Below are positions 1 through 11,548 of a stretch of DNA of 64,000 nucleotides, one piece after another. A program made the position numbers and the translations under genes. This DNA is from Aphrophora alni. Its lineage: Eukaryota > Arthropoda > Insecta > Hemiptera > Aphrophoridae. Location: contig OY740767.1 in the NCBI GenBank assembly GCA_963513935.1, positions 81,704,060 to 81,768,059 on the forward strand. Reading direction: 5' to 3'. Position 1 is the stretch's first letter, and each line of letters begins with the position of its first letter. The notes under the pieces were generated by a model. That model was not told the DNA's origin. It saw nothing but the letters and a program-made list of their open reading frames with translations, and made no database searches.

Positions 1-1246
1 TCAAATTTGCAAAAAAAAAAATTGATTTCTATAGCCACATATGGCCAATTTCAAAAAAAAATTGAAACATTGTAGATTAATGAGAAGTGGTTGTAGAGTA
101 CCTTTTTTTTTATATTGTGAGTTTTTTTTCTACTTTCTATTGAAAATATGCAAGAATTCCTTTATCAAAGTAAAGTGTCCTTTTTATGATAACAAAAAAT
201 TTGGTTTTTCATATATAAACTATCTTTCTAGCCAGATGTCCTTAAAAATTTTATTTAAATGTCATTCAATAAAATAAAACAATTTTCATAAAAACATTTA
301 CAATTAAATATGGAAATTTCATAAATTGATGACGTCATTGTCTAGATCTGGCCTAGATTAACTGGAAATAAATGACAATTTTTTTTAATTAAAAAAAGGG
401 CACTATACCTGGATATATAAATTCTTGCATATGTTCACTATAAAGTAGGTAAAAAACTGACAACTAAAAAAAAAGTTTAAACTATGACCACTTCTCATTA
501 AATAAAATGTATTAAATTTTTTCAATTAAAATGTAGGCCTAGATATTGTAAACAATTAAAAATGGTCAACTGTGGCCGTAAAAATCAAAGTTTTTTTGTA
601 AATTTGACAAACGATTTCTACTATAAAAATACATACTTTGTTTAGTTTTCATAAAGATCTGAAGATTCTTACCTAATTTGTTGCATTATTAAAGGAAAAA
701 AAATCCTAAATCAAAAATTTCGAATTTTTAGAGGTTAGGAATTGGCTACTCTTAACGTTACTATACCCTACCTTTTTAATAGTCTCTCCATTTCCGAGTA
801 TTTTCTTCTCTTTTTTTTTACGACCCATAGAGCCAGAGATATTTAAAAAATAGTGTGGTGGTGCACTCAAAATTCATCAAAATGGACTTTTATACACTTT
901 TCTAGTCCAATTTCTAAGCTTCAGTCAGATTTTCCTCATTTATTTGGTAGCCGTTCAGTTGCATGACTTCCCAGTTACATCACTTCTCATCAGTTTTCTA
1001 GACTAATTTTCCTCTACTACACAGTCAAGCATACAGTAAAGACAAACCTACAAATGTTTCGTGTTTACAAAAAATAATAATGATTTACAAATCTAGCTAG
1101 ATTTTCTCAAACATTACTTAGTTTTCTAGTCATGTTAAAACACTGGTAATTTCCATTTGGACTGAAGAACATTACAGCAATTTTATATTTTGAAATTAAT
1201 AATTGAACAAAAATAATAATTAAGAAACATATTATGTTATTTACCT
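1..1246. other. AT-rich non-coding stretch
   Basis: No coding region, RNA gene or clear repeat is visible here. Open frames are short, low-complexity and rich in Phe, Lys and Ile as expected by chance in AT-rich DNA. It is probably upstream intron of the P450 gene whose exons follow. Confidence 0.6.
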
Positions 1247-1256
1247 TTAACATTGA

Positions 1257-1813
1257 CATCAATTACCTCATATATATCCTAGTGGACTACTGGCATCGAT
1301 GGTACACCCTGTCATCCTCAGGTCGGGGTCATAATTCTTCTATACTTTGTTCTTTTATGAACTTTGACATTAAATAACATATTTTATAAATTTATATTTG
1401 GTAATTTAAAAAAAAAATTTATTCACATTAAAACTTATCTACAAACACAAACGCTAGTGACATAAATTTTACAAAACGAACATGAAATATATAAAAACCA
1501 ATTATTGTGCACATTTATTGAAAAAACACATTTATGTAGAGCACTATCAGCTGGCGCACATGTAGGCTCTACATTGAAGGTTGGGTGGTGACTCAAGCTC
1601 GTTAAGGTATTTATAAATCAATTTTAAAGCAATTTTTTTTTTTAAAGATATCAACATGCATACATTTATAACTAATTTTAATAAAAATTTATTTATTGAC
1701 GAGAATCTACTAAGGAATGAAATAAAGCAGAATGTATTCCCAGACATGAAGATGACAGTATATTGTCGAAACAGATAGTCCACTAGGATATACAAGGATT
1801 GTTGATGTAAAGA
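1257..1813. repeat. Inverted-repeat element, Penelope-like terminal motif
   Basis: The segment near 1257-1321, read on the minus strand, and the segment 1744-1813, read on the plus strand, share the words GATGACAG and TAGTCCACTAGGATATA and a following TTGATGT block, so about 65 bp is repeated in inverted orientation around a 420-bp centre. The plus copy has the form TGAAGA, a GACA/TGTC hairpin, then GAAAC. This resembles the degenerate hammerhead-like hairpins found at ends of Penelope-like elements. No coding sequence is recognised between the arms. Confidence 0.5.
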
Positions 1814-3286
1814 TAATTAACCTATTAATTTCATAATCCTGGAGGCTAATAACACTGTTTTCATTAAAGTTAATACAATTTTATAACTTACTATTACATA
1901 CCATTCTCATGCAATTAGCGAGCAATAAAAAAGTTTAAAATATTGAGGTTATATAAACAATTCAGGGTACTTGGATATCAATGATGTAAAAGATAATTCA
2001 AGAAATAGTTACATTGTTGAAGTTATTTTGAGTTTTTAATTTATTTCTTGTAAAAGGTTTGTTGTAGGAATAGCAACTTGATCAAATTAGTTTAATGAAA
2101 GTTAAAAGTTGAATCAAAATAATTGAGTTCAGAAAAAATATATAATTTTTAGTTTGTTTGAAACATTCACTCTCATTTTACATGAGTATTCAGCAAACTG
2201 AAATGTCTAATTTGATAATGGTAAGGGAAGTAGGCCTACAATTGTTGAATCAGGATGAATAAATGTGTATGTATAACAAAAGTAGTCATATAAATCTATG
2301 GTCAATTTTTTGTTCAATAAGCTATAGTAATGTACATAATTAAACATAAAATTAATCAACTGTGAGATTATTCTTGTGACAAAAGTCCTAAAACATGCTT
2401 CATTCAACTACCATGAGGGAGTCCTAGATGAAAAAAAATCCTTTACGAAGAAAATTAACTAATTTTATCCTGACAACTGGAACTCTAAAAAATAAAATAA
2501 AATAAATTATTATGAACAAAAGTAGGTAGGCTATTGTTTAACAGGGCCTGTGACAAAGTTTGTGTTATATTAACTTGTACTAACAATTTGAAAGTATAAA
2601 GCTGACCTAATATAAAACTTAAAAGTGAGGATAGAAATATATATATAATAAAACTTTTGACTTAAAGAAACAAATTATTTATACAACTTAATTTTATAAA
2701 ATTGTGAAATATGTTTTCACTGTCCATATAATTTACCCCTTCTTTCCTGGTATAACAAATCCATTTTTAAAAATGTATAGGATCAAAAACAAGTGTGGCT
2801 GTAAAAAGTGAGGCTATAGACTAACAATGCAGTGTGTTAAGACTGGTCGGTTTTAAACTTTTGGTTATTGAACTGACTCCGATGAAACTCAGTTTTCCCA
2901 TGTTTTATATTATATTTATCGAACGCTGAACACGATATTGTCACTACATTTTGTTAAACATTAAAAAAAAATTAAAATAAAAAATTTCTCAAATTAGGGA
3001 TTCTTAAGAGTTTTTTCTTCATTATCAATATTGAATTATTAAATCAAACATTCTTAAATTAAACTAGTTTCTATACCTATCATTATTGCTATTCAATTAT
3101 TACTAGTGTATTATTATTGTACTCTTTCAAGAACTAAATTATGTAATTTAGTAATAATCACTAAAAAGAAGCATAAAATGAACTTCAAACACATAATATT
3201 ATTTTAAATGTAAGATTTCACTAATTAACTGTAATAATCAACAATTGCTGGTTATTTTATACTAATTTAATAAAATATTGTTTCAG
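1814..3286. other. AT-rich intronic stretch
   Basis: Nothing is recognised apart from the polypyrimidine tract and AG acceptor at 3281-3286 that open the next P450 exon. Confidence 0.6.
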
Positions 3287-3511
3287 CTCTGATGGATGAT
3301 TCCGTTCTAGCTGCAAATATTTTTATCTTTCTGAATGCTGGAACTGATACTACAGGTACAGCTATAAGTGTCTGTTTACTAGAGCTGGCTAAGAACTTGG
3401 ATATTCAAAATAAACTATATAAGGAAATTGAACATGTACTGGAAATAAATGACAACAATGTATCTTATTATGGTATAAAAAATCTGACTTATCTGGATTT
3501 GGTAACATCAG
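3287..3511 (+). CDS. Cytochrome P450 (CYP3 clan, CYP6-like), I-helix exon
   Basis: Internal exon of a microsomal P450, a haem-thiolate monooxygenase of the kind insects use on xenobiotics or endogenous lipids. The acceptor tttcag ends at 3286 and the donor gtaagg starts at 3512. The translation holds the I-helix oxygen-activation motif AGTDTT (from about nt 3337) in a typical setting: MDDSVLAANIFIF before it, then ELAKN..IQNKLYKEIE. It ends in YLDLVTS just before the K-helix. The exon leaves one base over, and the exon at 15201 starts with two, giving the Glu of ETLR across an 11.7-kb intron. Upstream exons (membrane anchor, helices A-H) are not in the window. Family and clan are confident; the exact subfamily is not. 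Confidence 0.93.
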
Positions 3512-4278
3512 GTAAGGTAACCATTGCAGTATTGATAACATAAAATATAGGAAGCCTATCGAGCTTAATATTTCGAAAATAAAGCAATTTTATTAGAAGT
3601 AATGCAAATCATGCAGCAAGTAGTAAAAAACATAAAATACTGTTTATTTATTTTAAAGTTAGAAATATTTAAGATATCTAATGAAATTGGGTTTAGAAGT
3701 CACTAAAGGGGTTAAGATCTGCAGTATTTAAATTAAAATGAGACTAATTTTATTCATTTTACTCTCCATAAGTGTCATCTCATATGACTACTATCTTATA
3801 AAATTCCCCTACATAATCAGATGTTCATACCTGTTGCTTAACCAAACAAATATGTTGTTGATACTATATCCATCAACACTAATGAACTAATTTTGATAAA
3901 ATTTGGTACAAATCGTAAGCGTATTTATCCCATATCTCGAAGATTTTAATAACTGAAAACTTAGAGATACTTCCATTTTTTTTTTTTTTTTATTCAAAAT
4001 CATCTTTTAAATATAAATATTAAATTATCTCAAATTTTCATACAAATTTAGCCTCTAAGGACCAAACAAATAATATTACTGTCATCATCCCAAAACCTCC
4101 AGTTTAAAAGAGTTATCATATTAAAATGTTGAAATAAACCTCATTTGCTGTTGTAAAAGTTGGACTATCTCAAAATAAGTAGAAGCTATTTTGATTAAAT
4201 ATAGTAAAGTGTGGAGATTTTATAATTTAAACTAATTATCCAAACCGCAAGTAAAACAAAATTGTTGTTAGTTAATAA

Positions 4279-4498
4279 CAGTGCCGGATTAAGCACTAAG
4301 CAGACGAAGCGGCCGCTTTGGGGCCCCGGCCCCGAAGGGGCCCCGGCCCCGAAGGGGCCCCCAATGGATTTAAAAAATATATTAAAATAGTATACTATCC
4401 GGGTTGGGATGGTCGGGTTAATTGAGGGGGGTTGTCGAGGTTGGGGGGCCTCCTTGCCTATCTCGCTTTGGGGCCCCAAGGTTCTTAATCCGGCACTG
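4279..4498. mobile_element. hAT-type MITE, 220 bp, with 8-bp target duplication
   Basis: Perfect terminal inverted repeats CAGTGCCGGATTAAG (4279-4293) and its complement (4484-4498) are flanked by identical 8-bp direct repeats GTTAATAA (4271-4278 and 4499-4506). The CAGTG start and the 8-bp duplication are hallmarks of hAT-superfamily transposons. At 220 bp without a transposase it is non-autonomous. The interior is very GC-rich, with repeated GGGGCCCC/CCCGAAGGGG blocks, unlike the surrounding intron. Short open frames inside are accidental. Confidence 0.9.
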
Positions 4499-4506
4499 GT
4501 TAATAA

Positions 4507-5742
4507 ATTGGAAAATAATGAAATGACTCATGCCTGCATACAGGATCATTTTGCTTTTACAAATTATTTACAAGCCTTATTACATTTCATCAAAATTCGA
4601 ACATATACCTAAGGTTGGCTCAGGTTAATTCCTTCTTTTAACCCATAACTTTTATTAAGGTATTTTTGGGGAGAAGCAATCAATTAGATATTTTATTTTA
4701 TTTTATTTTTTATGACAACTCCCTTCTTAAAACCCTAGAAAGGTACTGTTATTTTTGTCGCTTAAATAAATATTTTTTATTTATTGTGATTTTTGGTATA
4801 TTTGCTTATTTTTTTTCAGAAGGTAAATAACTTTATTTATGAATTTTTAATATGTAATATGTATTTTGTTAGAAATATGTAACAAAGTCATAGGTACAAA
4901 ATATATATGGTGTCTTTTGAAGGTGACCCCAAACTCTGGGAAGTAATTCTACATAACACACTAATGAAAAAATCTTCACTGAACATATTTTTACGCTTTG
5001 TTTTCCAGTAATCAGCCTTTTTTAAACACTTAATATCTTAGAAAGTAGACAACTTATTGAAATCAAATTTTGTAATCATATTTGTTACAAAACCTTTTAC
5101 CTCTTACAAAATACGGTAACGTTCTTTCATATATTTTCAAAATGGTGGCTATTTACATTTTTGAATGTCAAATATCTCGAAAACCTCCAACTTTACAAAA
5201 CACTACAAGAAAACCAAAAAGTTAATTTTTTATTGAAAAACTAAACAGTTTTCTTATTTTTTTTTCTGTAGCTCAAAAGATAACCAAGTTATCGGCTAAA
5301 AACTAAAAATTTTATTTCTTGGTTGTTGTCTACCCTAATACTCATTAAAACAACTGCTGTTTTAAGTTACTAAAATTGTTACATCTGTTAGCTACATTGT
5401 TGCAATATTGCTCGTTCCTTAGAGAAGTAAACAGATAATGTACTATTACTCCCATTGTATTAGTGTGTTCTTAATTAATTGTGAACATTAAAAAAAAAAA
5501 AAATTATTAAAAATTATTATTATTAACATTATTAGAATATGAATCAAAATTTCATAAATAATGAACTTGCTGATATGCATTTTACATAATATGTCAAATC
5601 AATTAAAATTTACACGTCTTCATGTACTGAAATAAATATGAATAAATATAATAGGAATAAATAAATAAATATGAAACTGGAAAATTGGAAGCAGTCCTGG
5701 ATTCTTCCAAAACTGGATGAAGCAAAACTGTAAGCAAAACTA
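4507..5742. other. AT-rich intron of the P450 gene
   Basis: No gene or clear element boundary is seen. Phrases such as those near 5130-5330 look like non-coding parts of old DNA transposons, but no termini can be placed. Confidence 0.45.
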
Positions 5743-5893
5743 GATGATTGGTAATGGTAGACCTAAACCAGTTTCGACACCAGAGGTAGAAGAAAGGCTA
5801 TTGAACAATTTTTCACCGAATCCAGAGTTATCTTGCAGATGAGTTGCTATGCAATTAAAACATATCTTGTACAACAGTATGGAATATTTAAAT
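5743..5893 (+). pseudogene. Tc1/mariner-like transposase N-terminal fragment
   Basis: A 50-codon frame reads GRPKPVSTPEVEERLLNNFS, then PNPELSCR, an in-frame TGA and VAMQLKH. This matches the DNA-binding helix-turn-helix segment of insect IS630/Tc1/mariner-type transposases, which usually read GRPxxVSTPEVEExVLxxxxxNPxxSxRxxAxxL. Nothing downstream continues the protein. A catalytic-half fragment of what looks like the same family lies at 7390-7943 on the opposite strand, so the two may be one rearranged copy or two independent remnants. Confidence 0.6.
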
Positions 5894-6060
5894 ATTTGTT
5901 TTTTTTCCGAACGGTTTTCACTAATTAATTGAAATATTGGAGATACTTTGTCTTCTTCTGGTTCTTACATCCCTTCATGTGCCATGCTTGTTTTTGTACC
6001 TTTGGAATTATTTTAGTTTGTGATTTTATTAATTATAGTTGGAGTCTCATTTGCCTTTAA

Positions 6061-6337
6061 TTTTCTTGGTCCAACTTTTTAATCATACAACTACTGAATC
6101 TTGTTTCTATTTGTAATATTTTTTTGTTTTCTTCTGAATTTCCAATCTCTTCAAGGAGTGGTTCTTCAGAAGCATTACACTCTTCCAGGTCTGGAACATA
6201 TTCAGGGTCTGCATCACTGTCATATACATCCTCTTCTTTATCACTTTCCTTTTCAATATAATCATCTTCTCCTTGTTTGAAGAAGAATCATAAAGTTCAT
6301 TACAAATTTCTTCATCATCTTTCAGTGTTCTGCTCAT
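6061..6337 (-). pseudogene. Acidic N-terminal remnant, piggyBac-like (tentative)
   Basis: From an ATG at 6337 the minus strand encodes MSRTLKDDEEICNELYDSSS. After a one-base frame change it continues in a strongly acidic stretch with the phrase DSDADPEYVPDLEE, ending at a TAA near 6061. Acidic starts with an SDxDPEYxP phrase are common in piggyBac-derived transposase genes, so that is the suggested origin; no catalytic part is present. Immediately upstream (6339-6360) is a CAGGGGAGTAGCTAG sequence that resembles a hAT-type terminal repeat without a visible partner. Confidence 0.35.
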
Positions 6338-6850
6338 GCAGGGGAGTAGCTAGGCTGGTGCAATTGGTACACTGCACCAGGACTCCCATAATCAGGAGCC
6401 CCAAATGAGGATCCCAATAAAGGTGGTTCAAAAAGATTTTGAAGGCCTCCTGTGGTAACAAATTACATGTCAATCAAATATGTAATTATGCTTATTCCTT
6501 ATTATTGCTGGAATTGCATGTGAGAGAATTATTTAGAAAAAAGAAAAAGGAAAAAAAATAATATACTCATGGGTGGTTGAGTGAGGGAGATTCGGGATTA
6601 ACAGCTTGTGCCATGCCATCTGTATGTTTACACAATTCACAATCAACTGAGTGACTTGTCCAACGACAATGACATGTGCCCTACCCTCATATAAACTAGA
6701 GACAGTCCTTAAAAGTCTGTTAATAGTGTTAGTCAGATACTATTAGTTGATTTTGATGCTGATGCATATGAATGAACTGTCCACATGTCATTAGTAAATT
6801 ATTTGTTATTGACTGCAACTGATTTTTAAATATATTTGTAATGGGAATAA

Positions 6851-7003
6851 AGTAACTTAGATGAAAAGCCACTTTGATGAGCTTTGTGACGATCAAAGAC
6901 TCATTGACCTAACATATAGTTTTAGGGAATATTTGGGAATATCGACGCAGTTTTCAAACAGGAGAGTAACTTAGATGAAAAGCCACTTTGATGAGCTTTG
7001 TGA
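6851..7003. repeat. 39-bp direct duplication, 114-bp spacing
   Basis: The block starting AGTAACTTAGATGAAAAGCC and ending GCTTTGTGA occurs at 6851-6889 and again at 6965-7003 without mismatch. A second shared phrase (AACATATAGT) follows each. It is a local duplication within transposon debris. Confidence 0.8.
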
Positions 7004-7389
7004 AGATAACTGACCCAACATATAGTGTTAATGTGACACTATATTATCACATTCTTGATATTATACATAGTGTAAAATAAGTCGTGATACACGTTGATAT
7101 AATTTAAATGGTTTGCTATATCAACGTAAAACCTCTACCATACCTATTATAACACGTTTTCTGGTATTTAAGGGGGTTGAAAAACACTCTAAGGGGGCTC
7201 CCCTTTTGAAAGGGTAAGTAAAAGGGGAAACTTTCATTTTTTTAAATAGCAACCCTTATCTTCTGACATATCATTGGAAAGGTCATGCAATAGAAAAATG
7301 ATGACACCTCAAAAGGTTTCTAGTACATTCCTGGCAAAAGTTACATGAAAAAAATTGTTGTGACTAACTTTTGAATCTCTTACTTGTTT

Positions 7390-7943
7390 AAATGTAACAA
7401 TTGCTCGAATTAGTGACCTTCAGTGGTTTGGCATTGTGATAGCTGTTTGTAAAGAACTGAGACAGCATTTGCAAAAGATTCTCTTGGAATGGACTGAGCC
7501 TTTTGTAAAATTCTACCCTATAGATCATTGATATCAGTCGGCTTAATTTTATAAACATGGTTATTCATGTGACCTTAAAAGAACTGGTATAGTGGAATAA
7601 GGTCAGAGACCTTGATAGCCAATCCACAGTGCCTCTTCTGCCTATCCATCTTCTCGGAAAAACATTGCCCAAGTATTGTTGTACATCACAGCCGTAGTGT
7701 TGTGGTGCTCCATCTTGTAGCAACCAAATGTTTTCTGTCTCCTGTCCAAAAATATTTTGGAGTGAAAACACTATCTGGTTGGCAATCATCTCTAAATATT
7801 TCTTAGAGTTCATGTTTTCATCAATTACAAACGGTCCAACCAACTGATTAATAACTATTCCTACACAAACATTTACATTTGAAGAGCATTGACTATGAGC
7901 ATCAACATACCAATATAGATTTCTATCTGTCCATTGCAGACTA
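7390..7943 (-). pseudogene. Tc1/mariner-like transposase, catalytic C-terminal half
   Basis: Read from 7943 downward this encodes WTDRNLYWYVDAH, then GPFVIDENMN, LLQDGAPQHYGCDVQQYL, FPRRWIGRRG and, after a stop, VYKIKPTDINDL and a degenerate version of the family's usual C terminus. The QDGAPxHY block carries one catalytic Asp of the DDE/D core, and RWIGRRG is a family signature of these insect elements. Frame breaks and stops occur after RSLTLFHY and near the end. The N-terminal DNA-binding half is absent on this strand. The fragment follows directly on the truncated gypsy pol at about 7938, in the same orientation. Confidence 0.8.
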
Positions 7944-10240
7944 TGGTGTTCTCAGAAGGAGACAGTTGTTCTGGTTGCTTTTCTAGCTCAAACATCCTAC
8001 AAAGTGAATCTGCGATTACATTTTGGGTGCCCCTAATATGTGCCACTTGGAATTTCAAAGAAGTTAATTTGGCTATCCATCGTCCCATTTTGCCTAATTG
8101 TCTGGGACGGGCAAGTAGCCATGAAAGGGCCTGATTATCTGTTTTTAAGAGAAACTCGCGATGCTCGAGGTACTGTCTAAACTTCTCTACTCCAAAGATT
8201 ACGGCCAGACATTCAGACTCATACGCAGAAGAGGCTTTTCTTTCCGCAGGTGTTAAGGTGCGGGAAGCATAGGCAATAGGTTGACGTGTACCGTCAATTT
8301 CCTGGAGTAGAACTGCTCCTAAAGCGCACGAACTGGCGTCCGTTTGAAGGACAAAAGGTTTGTCGAAATTAGCCATACGAAGTACGGGAGGTTGCGCAAT
8401 GGCATTACGCAGATATTCGAAAGCAAGTTGTTGCTCAGTGTTCCAAACGAACTTTTGTCCTTTCCGCCGGAGCAGATTCAGAGGAGCGGCGTGTTCAGCG
8501 AAGTTTGGGATAAACTTAGAAAAAAAATTGACCATACCAATAAAGCGTGACACAGCTTTTGGATTGGTGGGTTTAGGAAAAGTTCTGATGGCCTTGGTTC
8601 TTTCGGGGTCAATTTGCACGCCTCTAGCAGAAACTAAATGTCCAAGGAAACTTATCTCTCTTACTGCAAAACAAACCTTATCGGGATTAACCGTAAGTTT
8701 TGCTCTTCGCAAGCGAGATAGGACTTCACGCAGATGTTTGATGTGCTCATCCCAAGTCTCAGAATAGATGACTAAATCATCAAGGTAATTGAAAACGAAT
8801 TTAAATTTGATGTCTGAGAAAACTTGGTCTAGAAGTCGGGTTAGAACTTGAGCACCAGTACAGAGTCCAAATGGGACTCGTGTAAACTGGTAGAGCATCC
8901 AAGGGGTACAAAAACTGGTGAGATGTTTAGAACTCTCGGTGAGTGGAATCTGATGGTAGGCAGAATTGAGGTCAAACACAGTGAAAAACTTGGCTCTCAC
9001 AAACCAATTGAAGCACTGGTGCAGATTAGGAAGGGGTACGGCTTCGATTACGATATGTTGGTTTAGTTTTCGATAATCGATGACCATGCGGGGTTTCTTT
9101 TCAGGATGTTGAACAAGAAAGGCTGGAGAAGAATAATTGGAGATGCTTTTCTCTACTACTCCTTTTTCAACGAGGTCCTTGATGTGCTCCCTAATAAGTT
9201 GCATTTTCGGAGGGGCCAATTGATAGGGCTGGCTTTTCACCGGTATATTGTCTTTCAGCACTATTTCATATTTAATTAGGTCGGTGAGTCCTAATTCTGT
9301 AGTAAGGACATCAGGGAAATTATCTATAAGTCCTGAGATCTCCTTTTGACATTTGTCATCAAGGTGACTCAGTGGGTTTTCAGTGACCTGAGTAGTAGAG
9401 GATAAAGTAACTGTAGGAGGTGACTTTTTTTGAAAATTTACTAACTGGAAGGGTTTAGCCTTATAAAATTTAAAAGTAAATATGCCTTGGAAAAGATCTA
9501 AAACGAGTCAACTTTTAAGAAAGATATCGGACCCTAGGATGAGAGGACACGACAGCTGAGGTGCCACTAAAATTTCAAAATTCCAGCTACAGTGCTGTAT
9601 TTTAATATGAACTTTACACGCTAGATTGATCCCTAGCCTTTCTCCGTTTGCGGTGAGGCACTCCGATTTTACCTCTTGAATTTCTTTGACTACATTTAAG
9701 GATTTTAAATGTTCAAAAAGATCAGAAGACATGATGCTTCTGACTGAGCCAGAGTCTAACAAAGCGTTAGCCTTAAAATTTTTTAAATTCACTTCAACAA
9801 GAGGTAGAATCTTGTTGCTCAAACCTTTGGATTTTAAACACTTATATGTTTTTCTCGTAAGAGAATTATTGGCTAAAGGAGAAAAACTACTGATCTTATT
9901 TCTACACTGATTGAAAGAAGGGCACTCCCAGTTATAGTGACCAGTTGTTTTACAGTAGAGGCACGTGGGCCTTAAATAAAAGGGTGCAACTAATCCCTGT
10001 TTAAAATTTGAAAAGTGACGACCTTTAGTGGGTGTTGAGAGGTTACTCTCATGTTTAGAATATAACTTGGACCTATTCTGATTGTGTATAATCCCTGGTT
10101 TAGATTGAGACTGAACTGAATTATTTAAAAGAGGTGACTTACGTGGTATGGTTTTATTTAAGTGTGCAGGCTTAAAAAAAGCTTGATAAAATTTAATATG
10201 GCTATAGTCGTTTCTTATGGTAAGAGCTTTGATTGGAAAA
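7938..10240 (-). pseudogene. Gypsy pol: protease, RT, RNase H (no integrase)
   Basis: One frame is open from about 10240 to about 7938, apart from a single TGA at 9508-9510. In order it contains: a CCHC zinc knuckle (C-x2-C-x4-H-x4-C, nt 9922-9963); a retropepsin with active-site LLDSG and the later ILGSD; a reverse transcriptase with FTVFDLNSAYHQIP and the catalytic FNYLDD box; and RNase H with QTDASS, YESE and TDNQALSWLL. It stops after the HIRGTQN..ADSL connection that normally leads into integrase. The TGA lies between protease and RT. The frame overlaps the end of gag near 10240 in another register, as expected for a programmed frameshift. RT and RNase H are well preserved, suggesting a fairly young insertion. 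Confidence 0.88.
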
Positions 10241-10244
10241 ACGA

Positions 10245-11548
10245 CTAATTTCCGCCCCTTGAGTCGTTTTTTGGATGAGAAGAAAAATTGTGTTGATTCT
10301 GTGCTCTACGATTTGGATACTGCCTACACTGTGGGCTTGTATGACCTCTTCGGCCACAATTATAACAAGTGACAGGTGACCTTATGGGTCTAATCTCGGG
10401 TTCCAACCTAGAGAAACTTTTTTCGGTTAACAATCTTTCTTGATCTGTGTATAAGGTATTATTGACTTGGGCACAGATGGTGTCCAAGTCATTAAAGTAA
10501 ACAGGCCTCTTAGCGAAAACCAGACAGTTTCGCACCTCCGATGAGAGAGTATCCACAATAACCTGGGTAATTTCAGCTTCATTTTTGACTACCAGAAGCA
10601 CCTGCACTGCTTCCTTAATGTTGGAGACAAAATGGTGCAGGGTCTCTCCCAAACCTTGAGGTCTAAAGAAGAGATCCTGCTCCAAAGTGTTCCGACGTTT
10701 AGCAGGAATAAAACTATTTAGAGCTTCTCTATGGAAGGCGCGAAACGTCGTATGTTTTCATAAGCACGAGCTTAACGGTTCCTTTGCATAAGGCATAAGG
10801 ACACTTAAAATATTACTTCTAATGTCTGGATAAATTTTGCGTAAAGATAGGGCGATTTTAATGAATTTAATCAGTTTCTCCAAATCGAAACCGTCTGTTA
10901 TAGGCAAAGTTGATATCAACTTCTCAGCCGGATGGCTGAGTTTACCATAAACGATTTCAGGAGTAGAGTACTCCTGACCTAAAATAACGGGAGCAGGTAC
11001 AGAGCATGAATGCAGCAAATTTCCTTCGGTCGACGGTAAATTCAAAATAGGAATAGTGGAAACTGTGGCCACGTTGATTTGGCTCGACATTGAGGACTGC
11101 GTAGAAACTACAGAGATATTTAAATTGTCTGCAGAGAGCGACTGAAAATTTAATTTAAGCATTTGGAGAGATGCTAACATCGATTACACTCCGCATTATG
11201 CTCAGTGGCATTTAATTTTAAATTATTTAGACCGTTTGTTAATAGGCTCAGCCTAGCTTCAAACAGTTCTAGCCTTGTATTGAATCTAACTAACTCTAGA
11301 TTTTGACTAGGATTTAAATCTGCAAATTTATCTTGTAAGTCGTCAAGAGATACCTGAGCCAGGTTTAACTGCTCCTCAATATTATGAACAGTAATTTTAT
11401 TTGCACAAGGCTCAGAACCTGCCTGAAGTAGGCCTCGCAAACTAGGCCGCATTGTCCTTACAGTGCCAAGACCGCCTTCTCGCACCATTACCTCAAAAGA
11501 AAGTTCTGGCTCCCTAAGATGATCTATTATCTGGTGTAGGTCTGACAT
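10245..11548 (-). pseudogene. Gypsy gag
   Basis: Gag begins with an ATG at 11548 (MSDLHQIIDHL) and runs about 124 codons to a stop at 11174. Reading continues in another register at 11180, with an in-frame TAA at 10758-10760, and then on to 10245. The C-terminal part holds a nucleocapsid knuckle CYNCGRRGHTSPQC (nt 10326-10367) and a basic Asn/Arg-rich tail. The middle has the capsid-like phrase FFRPQGLGETLHHFVSNIK. The register change and the TAA mean this copy cannot make full-length Gag. Gag is expected to form the intracellular particle that packages element RNA. Confidence 0.75.

Noticed and set aside
4195..4612. Pro/Gly-rich open frames at 4.2-4.6 kb
   Set aside because: They lie inside the GC-rich MITE and change with its repeats; not genes.
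8344..9066. Plus-strand open frames over the gypsy pol region
   Set aside because: Shadows of the minus-strand RT/RNase H reading frame.
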